A DNA stretch of 64,000 nt from an uncultured Xanthomonas sp. (GTDB lineage: Bacteria; Pseudomonadota; Gammaproteobacteria; Xanthomonadales; Xanthomonadaceae). The notes under the pieces were generated by a model. The model made no database searches. It was not told where the DNA came from and worked only from the letters and a program-made list of their open reading frames with translations. Made by a program: the position numbers and the translations under genes. Below, piece by piece: positions 36,606-45,702 of the stretch (position 1 is the first letter of the stretch; every line of letters begins with the position of its first letter). The DNA lies in NCBI GenBank assembly GCA_943912265.1, contig CALTTS010000003.1, positions 1 to 64,000 on the forward strand. Reading direction: 5' to 3'.

Positions 36606-37175
36606 ATGAGCCGTCTGCGCATCTATGCCGACACCGCCCCCGACACGCCGCTGCTGGACAGCCGCGACGGCGCCGTCATTTCCAGCGAACTGCAGAAGAT
36701 CGGCGTCACCTTCGAGCGCTGGCAGGCCAGCCAGCCGATCGAGCCGGGCGCGCCGCAAGAGGCCGTGATCGCCGCCTACCGGGCCGACATCGACCGGCTC
36801 GTCGCCGCGCGCGGCTTCAGCAACGTCGACGTGGTCAGCATCGCCCCGGACAACCCGAAGCGCGAGGAGATGCGCGCCAAGTTCCTGGACGAGCACTACC
36901 ACATCGAGGACGAGGTGCGCTTCTTCGTCGCCGGCTCGGGCCAGTTCACCCTGCACGTGGACGGCAAGGTGTACGAAGTGGAATGCGTGAAGAACGACCT
37001 GATCGCCGTGCCCGACCGCGCCCTGCACTGGTTCGACATGGGCGCCGAACCGTACTTCGTGGCGATCCGCTTCTTCACCGACCCGGCCGGCTGGGTCGGC
37101 CATTTCACCGGCACCGACATCGCCCGCAGGTTCCCCTACTACGAGCCGGAAGGCTCGGCCAGCCGGGCCGCCTGA
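36606..37175 (+). CDS. mtnD: acireductone dioxygenase
   Basis: 189-residue cupin metalloenzyme that cleaves acireductone to 2-oxo-4-methylthiobutyrate and formate (Fe form) or to a CO-releasing off-pathway product (Ni form). Metal ligands His97, His99 and Glu103 (HYHIEDEVRFFVAG) and His141 (RALHWFDMG) match Klebsiella ARD spacing. Length is normal. Lies 99 bp after mtnB and 4 bp before mtnC. Confidence 0.96.
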   Translation: MSRLRIYADTAPDTPLLDSRDGAVISSELQKIGVTFERWQASQPIEPGAPQEAVIAAYRADIDRLVAARGFSNVDVVSIAPDNPKREEMRAKFLDEHYHIEDEVRFFVAGSGQFTLHVDGKVYEVECVKNDLIAVPDRALHWFDMGAEPYFVAIRFFTDPAGWVGHFTGTDIARRFPYYEPEGSASRAA

Positions 37176-37179
37176 CCCG

Positions 37180-37872
37180 ATGGCACGGACGATCCTGACC
37201 GACATCGAGGGCACCACCAGCGGCATCGCCTTCGTCAAGGACGTGCTGTTCCCGTATGCCCGCCGCGCCCTGCCCGGCTTCGTCGCCGCGCACGGCCGGG
37301 AGCCGGAGGTGCGGCGCTGGCTCGACGCGGTGGCCGCCGAGATCGGCGGCGCCTGCCAGGACGCGGTCGTCGTCGAGACCCTGCAGGGCTGGATCGACCA
37401 GGACCGCAAGCACACCGCGCTGAAGGCGCTGCAGGGCATGGTCTGGGAGGCCGGCTACCGCAACGCCGACTTCACCGCGCACATCTACCCGGACGCGGCC
37501 GAGGCGCTGCGCCGCTGGCATGCCGCCGGGCACCGGCTGGCGGTGTATTCGTCCGGCTCGGTGCCGGCGCAGAAGCTGTTCTTCGGCCACAGCGACGCCG
37601 GCGACCTGACCGGCCTGTTCTCCGCCTGGTTCGACACCGAGGTCGGCGGCAAGCGCGAGGCGGCCAGCTACGCGCGCATCGTCGGACGGCTCGGCGTGGC
37701 GGCCGGCGAAGTGCTGTTCCTGTCCGACGTGGTGGAAGAACTCGATGCCGCGCGCGAGGCCGGCCTGGGCACCGTGCTGGTGGACCGGCGTCAGGACTAC
37801 CCGCAGCCGCGCCTGGGCGAAGCCACCCACGGCCATGCGCGGGTGGAATCGTTCGCCGACATCGCGCCCTGA
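37180..37872 (+). CDS. mtnC: enolase-phosphatase E1
   Basis: 230-residue HAD-superfamily enzyme that enolises and dephosphorylates the mtnB product to acireductone, the substrate of mtnD. HAD motif I is LTDIEGTT (Asp8, Glu10); motif II lies in VYSSGSVPAQKLFF; motif IV in VLFLSDVVEELDAA. Family length and start are normal. Starts 4 bp after mtnD, completing mtnBDC. The final transaminase (mtnE) is not seen here. Confidence 0.95.
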   Translation: MARTILTDIEGTTSGIAFVKDVLFPYARRALPGFVAAHGREPEVRRWLDAVAAEIGGACQDAVVVETLQGWIDQDRKHTALKALQGMVWEAGYRNADFTAHIYPDAAEALRRWHAAGHRLAVYSSGSVPAQKLFFGHSDAGDLTGLFSAWFDTEVGGKREAASYARIVGRLGVAAGEVLFLSDVVEELDAAREAGLGTVLVDRRQDYPQPRLGEATHGHARVESFADIAP

Positions 37873-38077
37873 GCCGCCTGGCGGCGTATCCGCAGCAGCA
37901 GCTCGCAGCGGGGACGACAATGCTTCCCGTTTCCGCATCGGCGCGGCGGCCCGGCTAGACTGCGCGGCGCCCGCCAGCCACGTGCCAGCCAGCCCCGGAA
38001 ACGCGCCAGCCGCCGCCAGCCGCGATTCCGTCCGCGACATCCCGTCCGGCACGGGATTCCCGCCCGATCTCCTGTCA

Positions 38078-38100
38078 AACGCCTCCCGCCGGGAGGCGTT
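38078..38100 (-). terminator. terminator of the his operon
   Basis: Perfect 10-bp stem (AACGCCTCCC with its complement) and a 3-nt loop, 14 nt beyond the hisIE stop on the minus strand; short U-tract TTTGAC. It also lies between convergent mtnC and hisIE. Confidence 0.75.
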
Positions 38101-38114
38101 CACGCTTCCGGGCC

Positions 38115-38768
38115 TCAGCCCGCCTTGGCGTGGCGCTGCACCAGCACGTCCACCACCTGCGCCAGCGACAGGCCGCGCGAGCGCAGCAGCACGATCAGGT
38201 GGTAGATCAGGTCGGCGGCTTCGCCGAGCAGTTCCGGGTCGTCCTGGGCGACGCCGGCCAGCGCGGTTTCCACGCCCTCCTCGCCGACCTTCTGCGCGAT
38301 GCGGCGGATGCCCTGCTCGAACAGCCGGGTGGTGTAGCTGCCGAACGGCCGCTCGCGCTCGCGCTGCGCCACCAGCGCCGTCAGCTCGGCGAGGAAGTCG
38401 CCGGGCGCGGTCGGGAAGCAGCTCGGCCGGTCCAGGTGGCAGGTGTTGCCGTGCGGTCGCGCCAGCACCAGCAGGGTGTCGTCGTCGCAATCGGTCTGGA
38501 TGGACACCAGCTCCAGCACGTGGCCGGAGGTCTCGCCCTTCGTCCACAGGCGCTGCTTGCTGCGGCTGAAGAAGGTGACCTTGCCGCTGGCCAGGGTCTG
38601 CGCCAGCGCCGGCGCGTTCATGTAGCCGAGCATCAGCACGCGCAGCGTGTCGGCGTCCTGCACCACCGCCGGCAGCAGGCCGTCGCCCTTGCCCCAGTCC
38701 AGCTCGCCGGCCTGCACGCGGCTGTCCACCTGCGCGGGCGGCATCGGGGAATTCACTTCATTGGACAT
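38115..38768 (-). CDS. hisIE: bifunctional phosphoribosyl-AMP cyclohydrolase / phosphoribosyl-ATP pyrophosphatase
   Basis: 217-residue fusion catalysing steps 2 and 3 of histidine synthesis. The HisI domain (residues about 20-115) has the metal motif SIQTDCDDDTLLVL and NTCHL. The HisE domain (about 120-217) carries QKVGEEGVETALAGVAQ and LLGEAADLIYHLIVLL, with the metal-binding Glu/Asp set. Last gene of the operon; overlaps hisF by 11 nt. Confidence 0.97.
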   Translation of the reverse strand: MSNEVNSPMPPAQVDSRVQAGELDWGKGDGLLPAVVQDADTLRVLMLGYMNAPALAQTLASGKVTFFSRSKQRLWTKGETSGHVLELVSIQTDCDDDTLLVLARPHGNTCHLDRPSCFPTAPGDFLAELTALVAQRERERPFGSYTTRLFEQGIRRIAQKVGEEGVETALAGVAQDDPELLGEAADLIYHLIVLLRSRGLSLAQVVDVLVQRHAKAG

Positions 38769-39534
38769 CTCGCACCTCGATCCCGCGTTCGCGCAGGAAA
38801 CTTTTCAATTCTGGAATCGCGATCCTGCCGCCGTGGAACACGCTGGCGGCCAGCGCGCCGTCCACATCGGCCTGGTCGAACACGTCGGCGAAGTGCTGCA
38901 TCTCACCGGCGCCGCCCGACGCCACCAGCGGCACCTTGCACACCGCGCGCGCCTCGCGCAGCTGGGCGATGTCGTAGCCGCGGCGCACGCCGTCGTTGTC
39001 CATGCAGTTGAGCACGATCTCGCCGGCCCCCAGGCGCTGTGCCTCGGCCAGCCAGTCCAGCGTGCGCATGCGCAGCGCGCGGGTCTTGTCCGGGTCGCCG
39101 GTATGGCTGCGCAGGCGCCACTGGCCGTCGGCCTCGCGCACCGAGTCCACGCCCACCACCACGCACTGCACGCCGAAGGCCTCGGCCAGCTCGGAGATCA
39201 ACGCCGGCCGCTCCAGCGCCGGGGTGTTGATCGAGATCTTGTCGGCGCCGGCGTGCAGCACGCGGCGCGCGGTTTCCACGTCGCGGATGCCGCCGGCCAC
39301 GCAGAACGGGATGTCGATCAGCCGCGCCACCCGCTCCACCCAGGCCACGTCCACGGCGCGGTCCTCCGGGCTGGCGCCGATGTCGTAGAACACCAGCTCG
39401 TCGGCGCCCTCGTCGCGGTAGCGCAGCGCCAGTTCGACGATGTCGCCCATGTCCACGTGGTCGCGGAACTTCACGCCCTTCACCACGCGGCCGCCGCGCA
39501 CGTCCAGGCACGGGATGATCCGGCGCATCAGCAT
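38758..39534 (-). CDS. hisF: imidazole glycerol phosphate synthase cyclase subunit
   Basis: 258-residue TIM barrel that forms IGP and AICAR using ammonia from HisH. Catalytic Asp in IIPCLDVRGGRVVKG and in LNCMDNDGVRRGYD; phosphate-binding VAGGIRD and VASGGAGE. Start 39534 (MLMRR) was preferred over the in-frame ATG at 39528 because homologues begin MLxRRIIPCLD; it gives a 7-nt overlap with hisA. Confidence 0.97.
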   Translation of the reverse strand: MLMRRIIPCLDVRGGRVVKGVKFRDHVDMGDIVELALRYRDEGADELVFYDIGASPEDRAVDVAWVERVARLIDIPFCVAGGIRDVETARRVLHAGADKISINTPALERPALISELAEAFGVQCVVVGVDSVREADGQWRLRSHTGDPDKTRALRMRTLDWLAEAQRLGAGEIVLNCMDNDGVRRGYDIAQLREARAVCKVPLVASGGAGEMQHFADVFDQADVDGALAASVFHGGRIAIPELKSFLRERGIEVRDVQ

Positions 39535-40301
39535 GCCAGTGCCTCCGCCAGCGTCAGCCGGCCTTCGAGCAGGGCGCGGCCGAGCACCGCGCCGCCGCAG
39601 CCGACGGCACGCGCCGCGGCCACGTCGGCCACGTCGCGGATGCCGCCGGAAGCCTGCACCCGCAGGCGCGGCCGCGCCGCGTGCAGGTGCGAATACAGGG
39701 CCACGTTCGGCCCGGACAGCATGCCGTCGCGGGCGATGTCGGTGCACAGCAGGTGGCGCAGGCCGGCGGCGGCATAGCGGCCGACCAGTTCGTCCAGGGT
39801 GGCCTCGGCGGTTTCGGTCCAGCCGTGCACCGGCAGGCGCCACACGCCGGCGGCGTCCTCGCGCGTGTCCAGCGCGACGGTGATGCGCTCGGCGCCGAAT
39901 TCGCCGAGCCAGCCGATCACCGCGTCCGGCTCGCGCACCGCCAGCGAGCCGATCACCACGCGCGCGGCGCCGGCATCGAGGATGCGCGCCACGTCCTCGC
40001 GCGAGCGCACGCCGCCACCGGTCTGCACCTGCAGGCCGGTCTCGCGGGCGATCGCGCCCAGCAGCGGCGCCAGCGTGTAGCCGCCGGCCTTGGCGGCATC
40101 CAGGTCGACCAGGTGCATCCAGCGCGCGCCGGCTTCGGCGAAGGCCGCCGCGCGCGGCAGCGGGTCGTCGCCGTAGCGGGTTTCGCGGGCGTAGTCGCCC
40201 TGCGCCAGCCGCACCACGCGGCCGTCACGGATGTCCAGCGCGGGATAGACGACGAAGTCCGCGTCCGGCGCGGACGGGGAAACGGAAACGGCGGAACTCA
40301 T
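39528..40301 (-). CDS. hisA: ProFAR isomerase (HisA)
   Basis: 257-residue TIM-barrel isomerase of histidine synthesis. Acid/base Asp in VYPALDIRDGRVVRL and in LCTDIARDGMLSGPN; phosphate motifs QTGGGVRS and QASGGIRD. An extra ~12-residue N-terminal tail (MSSAVSVSPSAPDA) precedes the usual start. ATG 40301 overlaps the hisH stop (ATGA). Confidence 0.97.
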   Translation of the reverse strand: MSSAVSVSPSAPDADFVVYPALDIRDGRVVRLAQGDYARETRYGDDPLPRAAAFAEAGARWMHLVDLDAAKAGGYTLAPLLGAIARETGLQVQTGGGVRSREDVARILDAGAARVVIGSLAVREPDAVIGWLGEFGAERITVALDTREDAAGVWRLPVHGWTETAEATLDELVGRYAAAGLRHLLCTDIARDGMLSGPNVALYSHLHAARPRLRVQASGGIRDVADVAAARAVGCGGAVLGRALLEGRLTLAEALAC

Positions 40302-40915
40302 GCGGCGGCCCGGGCGGTGAAGTCGTGGGTCAGGAAGTTGTGCAGGATGCGTGCGCCGGTGGCGGCCGAGCGCTCCGGATGGAACTGCGCGCCGCAGAAC
40401 AGGCCGCGCTGCACCACCGCGCTGAACAGCCCGCCGTGGTCGCAGGCGGCCACCGTGTCCGGCGTCACCGGCGCGGCGTAGCCGTGCACGAAATACGCGC
40501 TGGCGCCGGCCGGCAGGCCGTCGAGCAGCGGCGATCCGGCCAGCGGGATCAGCCGGTTCCAGCCCATGTGCGGGATGCGCAGCCCCTGCGCGGCATGCAG
40601 GTGGCGGACCACGCCCTTGAGCACGCCGAGGCACTCGACCTCGCCTTCCTCGGAATGCTCGAACAGCAGCTGCATGCCCAGGCACACCCCGAGCAGCGGC
40701 ACCTGCAGCGCGCGCAGCGGTTCGACCAGGCCCTGCTCGCGCAGCCGCGCCATCGCGTAGCCGGCCGCGCCGACGCCGGGCAGGATCACCCGCTCGGCCC
40801 CGGCCAGCTCGTCCGGCGTGCGCACCAGCCGCGCCTGCACGCCGAGGCGTTCGAGCGCATAGCGGACCGAGCCGAGGTTGGCCCCGCCCGCGTCGATCAG
40901 CGCGACCCCGCTCAC
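40298..40915 (-). CDS. hisH: imidazole glycerol phosphate synthase glutamine amidotransferase subunit
   Basis: 205-residue class I glutaminase that feeds ammonia to HisF. Nucleophile Cys78 in LLGVCLGMQLLFEHSEEG; His/Glu of the triad in GAQFHPERSA. It starts with GTG at 40915, overlapping the hisB stop (GTGA). It is unusual in that residues 10-12 read GAN rather than the more common GxxN pattern, without loss of the active site. Confidence 0.96.
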   Translation of the reverse strand: MSGVALIDAGGANLGSVRYALERLGVQARLVRTPDELAGAERVILPGVGAAGYAMARLREQGLVEPLRALQVPLLGVCLGMQLLFEHSEEGEVECLGVLKGVVRHLHAAQGLRIPHMGWNRLIPLAGSPLLDGLPAGASAYFVHGYAAPVTPDTVAACDHGGLFSAVVQRGLFCGAQFHPERSAATGARILHNFLTHDFTARAAA

Positions 40916-42045
40916 AAGGCCCCCTTGGTGGAGGGCAGCTCGGCGCCCTCGCGGCGGATCGCCTGGCGCAGCGCGCGCGCCAGTACCTTGAAGCAGGCCT
41001 CGATCTTGTGGTGGTCGTTGTCGCCGGCAACGCGCAGGTTGAGGTTCATGCCCGAAGCGTCGCACAACGAACGGAAGAAGTGCGGCACCAGTTCGGTCGG
41101 CAGGTCGCCCACGCGCTCGCGCCGGAACGCGCCGTCGAACACGAAGTACGGCCGGCCGCTGAAATCCAGCGCCGCGCTGGCCAGGGTCTCGTCCATCGGC
41201 AGGGTGAAGCCGGCGCAAGGTGCGCTGCCGGTGTCGCGCCAGGGTTCGTCGGCCGGGTCGAAACCGTAGCGACCGATGCCGCGCTTGTCGCCCAGCGCCT
41301 CGCGCAGCGCCTGGCCCAGCGCCAGCCCGGTGTCCTCGACGGTGTGGTGCTCGTCGATGTGCAGGTCGCCGTCGGCCTGCACCGTCAGCGCGAAGCCGCC
41401 GTGCTTGCCGATCTGTTCCAGCATGTGGTCGAAGAACGGCAGGCCGGTGGCGATGCGCGGCTCCGCGGTACGGTCCAGGTCCACCTCGACGCGGATCTTC
41501 GTTTCCTTCGTATTGCGCTGGACCGCCGCGCGGCGCGGCGCGTCGGCCAGTTCGTGGGCGATGCCGGCCCAGTCCCACTCGCCACCGAACTGCGCGGTCT
41601 TCAGCTGGAAGCCGCGGATCTTCAGGTTGTCGGCGAACTGGATGTCGGTCGGGCGGTCGCCGACCATCGCCGAGCGCGCCCAGTCGATCGAGCGGTCCTG
41701 CAGGTACGGCAGCGCCAGGCCGATGGCCGGCTTGCGGTCGGGGCTGTTGTCGGCCGGGAAGCTGGTGTCGATCAGCACGTCGCGGAACGCGATGCCCTGG
41801 CTCTCGAACACCTGCATCATCAAGGCATGCGGGCCGTCGAAACTGGCCTGCGGATAGGCCTCAGTGCCGAGCCCGTCCTGGTTGCTGACGATGACGAACT
41901 GCCAGCCGGCATCGCGCAGCCGCAGCATCGCCGGGATCACTCCGCGCACGAAGCGCAGCTTTTCGTAGGCATCGATCTGGAAGTCGTCCGGCTCCTCGAT
42001 CAGGGTGCCGTCGCGGTCGACGAACAGGATGGGCGTGCCGCTCAT
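40912..42045 (-). CDS. hisB: bifunctional histidinol-phosphatase / imidazoleglycerol-phosphate dehydratase
   Basis: 377-residue two-domain enzyme, as in E. coli. The N-terminal HAD phosphatase (ILFVDRDGTLIEEP, with Asp10/Asp12) occupies about residues 1-165; the C-terminal IGPD (about 185-377) has the Mn-binding motifs DEHHTVEDTGLALG and DNDHHKIEACFK. ATG 42045 overlaps the hisC stop. Fusion of the two activities is typical of Enterobacteria and Xanthomonadales. Confidence 0.97.
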   Translation of the reverse strand: MSGTPILFVDRDGTLIEEPDDFQIDAYEKLRFVRGVIPAMLRLRDAGWQFVIVSNQDGLGTEAYPQASFDGPHALMMQVFESQGIAFRDVLIDTSFPADNSPDRKPAIGLALPYLQDRSIDWARSAMVGDRPTDIQFADNLKIRGFQLKTAQFGGEWDWAGIAHELADAPRRAAVQRNTKETKIRVEVDLDRTAEPRIATGLPFFDHMLEQIGKHGGFALTVQADGDLHIDEHHTVEDTGLALGQALREALGDKRGIGRYGFDPADEPWRDTGSAPCAGFTLPMDETLASAALDFSGRPYFVFDGAFRRERVGDLPTELVPHFFRSLCDASGMNLNLRVAGDNDHHKIEACFKVLARALRQAIRREGAELPSTKGAL

Positions 42046-43136
42046 GCCGCCGCCCTCCCCGCCGCCGCCAGCGCCTGCAACACCCGGTCGTTCTGCTCCG
42101 GCGTGCCCAGGCTGATGCGCAGCGCATCGCCCAATTGCGGCGCGGCGCGCTGGTCGCGCACCACCACCCCGGCCGCCAGCAGCGCCTCGAACGCGGCCTG
42201 GGCATCGGCGAAGCGCACCAGCAGGAAATTGCCCTGCGAGGCATACACGCGGCGCACGCCTGGCAAGGCGGACAGCGCGGCACGCAGGCGTTCGCGCTCG
42301 GCCCGCACCGTGGCCACCCGTTGCGCCGTCTGCGCCAGCACCGCCGGCTGCAGGGCCGCCAGCGCCAGCGCGGCGCATGGTGCCGGCACCGGATACGGCG
42401 CCTGGCAGTGGCGCAGCACCGCGATCAGTTCCGCGTCGGCGATGACGCAGCCGATCCGCGCCGCCGCCAGCGCATGCGCCTTGGACAGCGTGCGCAGCAC
42501 GGCGATGTTGGGATGCGCGGCCATCAGCGTGGTCGCCGATGGCTGGTCGGAGAATTCGCCATAGGCCTCGTCCACCACCACCAGCGCGTGGCCGCGCAGG
42601 CGCGCGGCGAGCGCGGCGATGCCGGCCGGCGGGATCGCCGAACCGGCCGGGTTGGAGGGCGAGCACAGGAACACCAGCTTCGCGCCCCGCGCCAGCGCGG
42701 CATCGCCGATCGCGTCGAGGTCGGCGACAAAGCCCTGCGCCGTGTCCCGCAGCGGCACCTCCACCAGCGGCGCGCCCTGCAGCCGCGCGCACACCGCGTA
42801 CATGCCGAACACCGGCGGCGTGGCCAGCACCGCATCGCGGCCGGGCACGCACAGTGTGCGCACCAGCAGGTCGATGGCCTCGTCGCTGCCACGCCCGACC
42901 AGCAGCTGTTCCGGCGCGCAGCCGTACAGCCCGGCCAGCGCGGCGCGCAAGGCCGGCGGTTGCGGATCGGGATAGCGGCGGCAACCTTCGCCCGCATCGC
43001 CAGGGTTGGCCCACGGCGATTCGTTGGCGTTGAGCCAGACATCGCCGCTGACCGTCGCGCTGCGCGCCGAGGAATAGCCGGCGAAACCGCGCAGGTCCTC
43101 GCGCACCAGCGACAGCACGGCGCCGGCGCCGCTCAT
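42042..43136 (-). CDS. hisC: histidinol-phosphate aminotransferase
   Basis: 364-residue PLP enzyme of fold type I. N-terminal WLNANESPWANP, the NPAG substrate/PLP motif (CSPSNPAGSAIP), VDEAYGEF with the PLP-pyridine Asp, and the PLP-lysine in LRTLSKAHALAAARIG. Length matches HisC. Overlaps hisD and hisB by 4 nt each. Confidence 0.97.
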   Translation of the reverse strand: MSGAGAVLSLVREDLRGFAGYSSARSATVSGDVWLNANESPWANPGDAGEGCRRYPDPQPPALRAALAGLYGCAPEQLLVGRGSDEAIDLLVRTLCVPGRDAVLATPPVFGMYAVCARLQGAPLVEVPLRDTAQGFVADLDAIGDAALARGAKLVFLCSPSNPAGSAIPPAGIAALAARLRGHALVVVDEAYGEFSDQPSATTLMAAHPNIAVLRTLSKAHALAAARIGCVIADAELIAVLRHCQAPYPVPAPCAALALAALQPAVLAQTAQRVATVRAERERLRAALSALPGVRRVYASQGNFLLVRFADAQAAFEALLAAGVVVRDQRAAPQLGDALRISLGTPEQNDRVLQALAAAGRAAA

Positions 43137-44428
43137 GCCGCCACCCCGAGCCGTACCGCCACCGCCAGCGCGTGCGCGCCCAGGCCCTCGGCACGCGCCA
43201 GCTCCAGCGCACACGGGCCGATGGCGCCGATGCCGGCGCGGCTGGCCGACTGCACGCTGACGAAGTTCTGGAAGCTGCCCACGCTCACCCCACTCCACGC
43301 CCGCGCCGCGCCGCTGGTGGGCAGCACGTGGTTGGTGCCGCTGCAGTAGTCGCCCAGCGCCTCGGGCGTGTAGTCGCCGAGGAACACCGAGCCGGCCACC
43401 TCCACCCGGTCCAGCCATGCGCGCGGCTGGCGCAGGGCGAGGATCAGGTGCTCGGGCGCATAGGCATTGCTGATGGCGAAGGCTTCGGCCAGGTCGGCGA
43501 CGAGGATCAGCCGCGAGGCGGCCAGCGCCTGGCGGGCGATGGCCGCACGCGGCAATGCCGCCAGGTCGCGCTCGATCTGCGCCTGCACGCGTTCGATCAG
43601 GCCGGCGCTGTCGGTGACCAGCAGCACCTGCGAATCCGGGCCGTGTTCGGCCTGCGAGAGCAGGTCGGCCGACACGTAGGCCGCATCGGCGCCGTCGTCG
43701 GCAATGACCAGCACTTCGGACGGGCCGGCCGGCATGTCGATGGCGGCGGCACCCGCCTGCGCGGCCTGCTGCTTGGCTTCGGTCACGTAGCTGTTGCCCG
43801 GCCCGAACAGCTTGTCGCAGGACGGCACGCTTTCGGTGCCGAAGGCCATCGCCGCGATGGCCTGCGCACCGCCGAGCTTGAACACCCGGGTCACGCCGGT
43901 CAGCCGCGCCGCCACCAGCACCGCCGGATCGGCCGTGCCGTCCTTGCGCGGCGGCGTGCACAGCACCACCTCGCGGCAGCCGGCCAGCTGCGCCGGCACG
44001 CCGAGCATCAGCGCGGTGGACGGCAGCGGCGCGCTGCCGGCCGGCACGTACAAGCCGACCCGGCGGATCGGCCGGATCACCCGCTCGCAGACCACGCCGG
44101 GCGCGGTTTCCACCGCGTAGGGTTGGGCCATGCCGGCGGCGTGGAAGGCGCGGATGCGCGCCAGCGCCTGTTCCATCGCCGCGCGCAGCGCGGCCGGCAC
44201 GGCGGCTTCGGCGGCGGCGAACTCGTCCTCGCCGACCTCGAAGCGCTCCGGCGCGGCGCCGTCGAAACGGGCGGTGATCTCGCGCAGCGCGGCGTCGCCG
44301 CGGCTGCGCACGGCCGCCATCAGTTCGGCCACGGTGGCGCGGGTCTGCCCGGCCACGGTCTGCACCGGACGGGTCAACGCGGCTTCGCGCGCGGCGGCAT
44401 CGAGTTCGTTCCAGACCAGGCGGTTCAT
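43133..44428 (-). CDS. hisD: histidinol dehydrogenase
   Basis: 431-residue zinc enzyme oxidising histidinol to histidine in two steps. VGLYVPAGSAPLPSTALM binds NAD; SADLLSQAEHGPDSQVLLVT contains the Zn-binding Gln/His, and YAPEHL and TNHVLPTSGAARAWSGVSVGSF hold the catalytic Glu/His pairs. ATG 44428 overlaps the hisG stop. Confidence 0.97.
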   Translation of the reverse strand: MNRLVWNELDAAAREAALTRPVQTVAGQTRATVAELMAAVRSRGDAALREITARFDGAAPERFEVGEDEFAAAEAAVPAALRAAMEQALARIRAFHAAGMAQPYAVETAPGVVCERVIRPIRRVGLYVPAGSAPLPSTALMLGVPAQLAGCREVVLCTPPRKDGTADPAVLVAARLTGVTRVFKLGGAQAIAAMAFGTESVPSCDKLFGPGNSYVTEAKQQAAQAGAAAIDMPAGPSEVLVIADDGADAAYVSADLLSQAEHGPDSQVLLVTDSAGLIERVQAQIERDLAALPRAAIARQALAASRLILVADLAEAFAISNAYAPEHLILALRQPRAWLDRVEVAGSVFLGDYTPEALGDYCSGTNHVLPTSGAARAWSGVSVGSFQNFVSVQSASRAGIGAIGPCALELARAEGLGAHALAVAVRLGVAA

Positions 44429-45339
44429 GCCAGCGACCTCTCGACGGCCAGCACCATCAGGCCCTGCGCGCCGGCGCGCTCCAGTTCCTCCAACCGCTGC
44501 CAGGTGAGATTGCCGTGGCACATGGTCTGCAGGCGCAGGGCGCCGCCGTCGTCGGGCAGGCGGGTCAGCGGGTCGGCATCGGGCAGCAGCCGCGCCAGCT
44601 CGGCGGCGGTGTCCGGGCCGGCGGCGCGGAACATCAGCAGCTTGCGGTCCTTGAGCTTCTGCACGCCGTCCAGCCGGCGCAACAGCATCGCCATCAGCCC
44701 GGCGCGCACGTCGTCCGGCTCGCGCAGCGGCCCGGCCAGCACCGCCTCGCTTTCCAGCAGTGCCTCCACCGGCTTGAGCTGGTTGGCGCGCAGCGTGGCG
44801 CCGCTGGAGACCAGGTCGCAGATCAGGTCCGCCGTGCCCAGGCGCGGGGCGATCTCGACCGAGCCGGACAGCTCGACCACGTCGGCCTGCACGCCGCTGG
44901 ATTCCAGCCACAGCGACAGGATCGACGGGTAGCTGGTGGCGATGCGCATGCCCTGCAGCTGGGCCACGCCCTGCCAGTCCCATTCCTCCGGCACCGCGAT
45001 CATCAGCCGGCAGCCGCCGAAGCCCAGCCCGCGCAGTTCGCGGAAGGCCTGCGGCAGGCCGAGGCGGCGGCGCTCGCCGGCCTGTTCGTCCAGCTCGTTG
45101 CGGCCGACGATGCCCAGGTCGCACACGCCGTCGGCGATCAGCCCGGGGATGTCGTCGTCGCGCACCAGCAGCAGGTCGATCGGCAGCGATTCGCCGAAGC
45201 AGAACAGCTTGTCGCGGCTTTCGCGCCAGCTCAGGCCGCAGGCGGCCAGCAGCGCGCGCGCCGGTTCGGCCAGGCGGCCGCTCTTCTGGATCGCGATGCG
45301 CAGGCGGTCGCGGGCCGGGGTTGCCAGGGGAGGACTCAT
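44425..45339 (-). CDS. hisG: ATP phosphoribosyltransferase (long form)
   Basis: 304-residue first and feedback-regulated enzyme of histidine synthesis. LRIAIQKSGRLAEPA, the PRPP region DLGIVGRNEL, and a C-terminal ACT-like regulatory domain beyond residue ~225 (VMLAVERSLA-type end) show it is the long HisG_L form that does not need HisZ. ATG 45339 is given; a GTG 4 codons earlier, directly abutting the upstream stop, is also possible. Confidence 0.96.
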   Translation of the reverse strand: MSPPLATPARDRLRIAIQKSGRLAEPARALLAACGLSWRESRDKLFCFGESLPIDLLLVRDDDIPGLIADGVCDLGIVGRNELDEQAGERRRLGLPQAFRELRGLGFGGCRLMIAVPEEWDWQGVAQLQGMRIATSYPSILSLWLESSGVQADVVELSGSVEIAPRLGTADLICDLVSSGATLRANQLKPVEALLESEAVLAGPLREPDDVRAGLMAMLLRRLDGVQKLKDRKLLMFRAAGPDTAAELARLLPDADPLTRLPDDGGALRLQTMCHGNLTWQRLEELERAGAQGLMVLAVERSLA

Positions 45340-45351
45340 GGTTCGATGCAC

Positions 45352-45666
45352 TCAGACGGATTCGGGAGCCGGCGCGGATTCGCGCGCGGCGGCGGCATAG
45401 CCGCCCGCACCCCGTTCCAGGGTACGGGCGACGCGGCCGATGGTGGTGACGCTGACGCCGGTCAGCGCGTGGATGTCGCGGTACGGCAAGCCGCGCAGCA
45501 GCAGCGGCACGACCCGCCAGCGGTCGGTCATCGCCTCCAGTTCGGCCGGCGTGCACAGGTCCTCGAGGAAGGCGCAGACCTCGTCGGCGCTGCGCAGCCC
45601 GCGCAGGGCCGCGGCCAGGGCGGCCAGGCGGTCCTCGAGTTCTCCGGTGCGGGTGCGGCGCTTCAT
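45352..45666 (-). CDS. TrpR-family transcriptional regulator (YerC/YecD type), likely his-operon repressor
   Basis: 104 residues with a Trp-repressor fold: AALRGLRSADEVCAFLEDLCTPAELEAMTDRWRVVPLLLRGLPYRDIHALTGVSVTTIGRVARTLERGAGGY, where RDIHALTGVSVTTIGRVAR is the helix-turn-helix. It is the first gene of the his operon, 12 nt before hisG. TrpR-like 'HisR' regulators at this location have been proposed in other bacteria (from memory; not checked). Its own promoter carries a TrpR-box-like dyad, pointing to autoregulated repression by histidine; the ligand is inference. Confidence 0.88.
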   Translation of the reverse strand: MKRRTRTGELEDRLAALAAALRGLRSADEVCAFLEDLCTPAELEAMTDRWRVVPLLLRGLPYRDIHALTGVSVTTIGRVARTLERGAGGYAAAARESAPAPESV

Positions 45667-45680
45667 GAACAGGCAATGCG

Positions 45681-45702
45681 ATGTATTAATGCGTTAGTAC
45701 AT
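45681..45702. promoter_or_regulatory. candidate operator for the TrpR-like his regulator
   Basis: Inverted repeat ATGTATTAA, spacer TGCG, TTAGTACAT: one mismatch in nine pairs. The arm TTAGTACA resembles the E. coli TrpR box half ACTAGT/TAGTAC with the same 4-bp spacing. It overlaps the -10 box of the predicted his promoter, where bound repressor would block polymerase. Confidence 0.6.
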
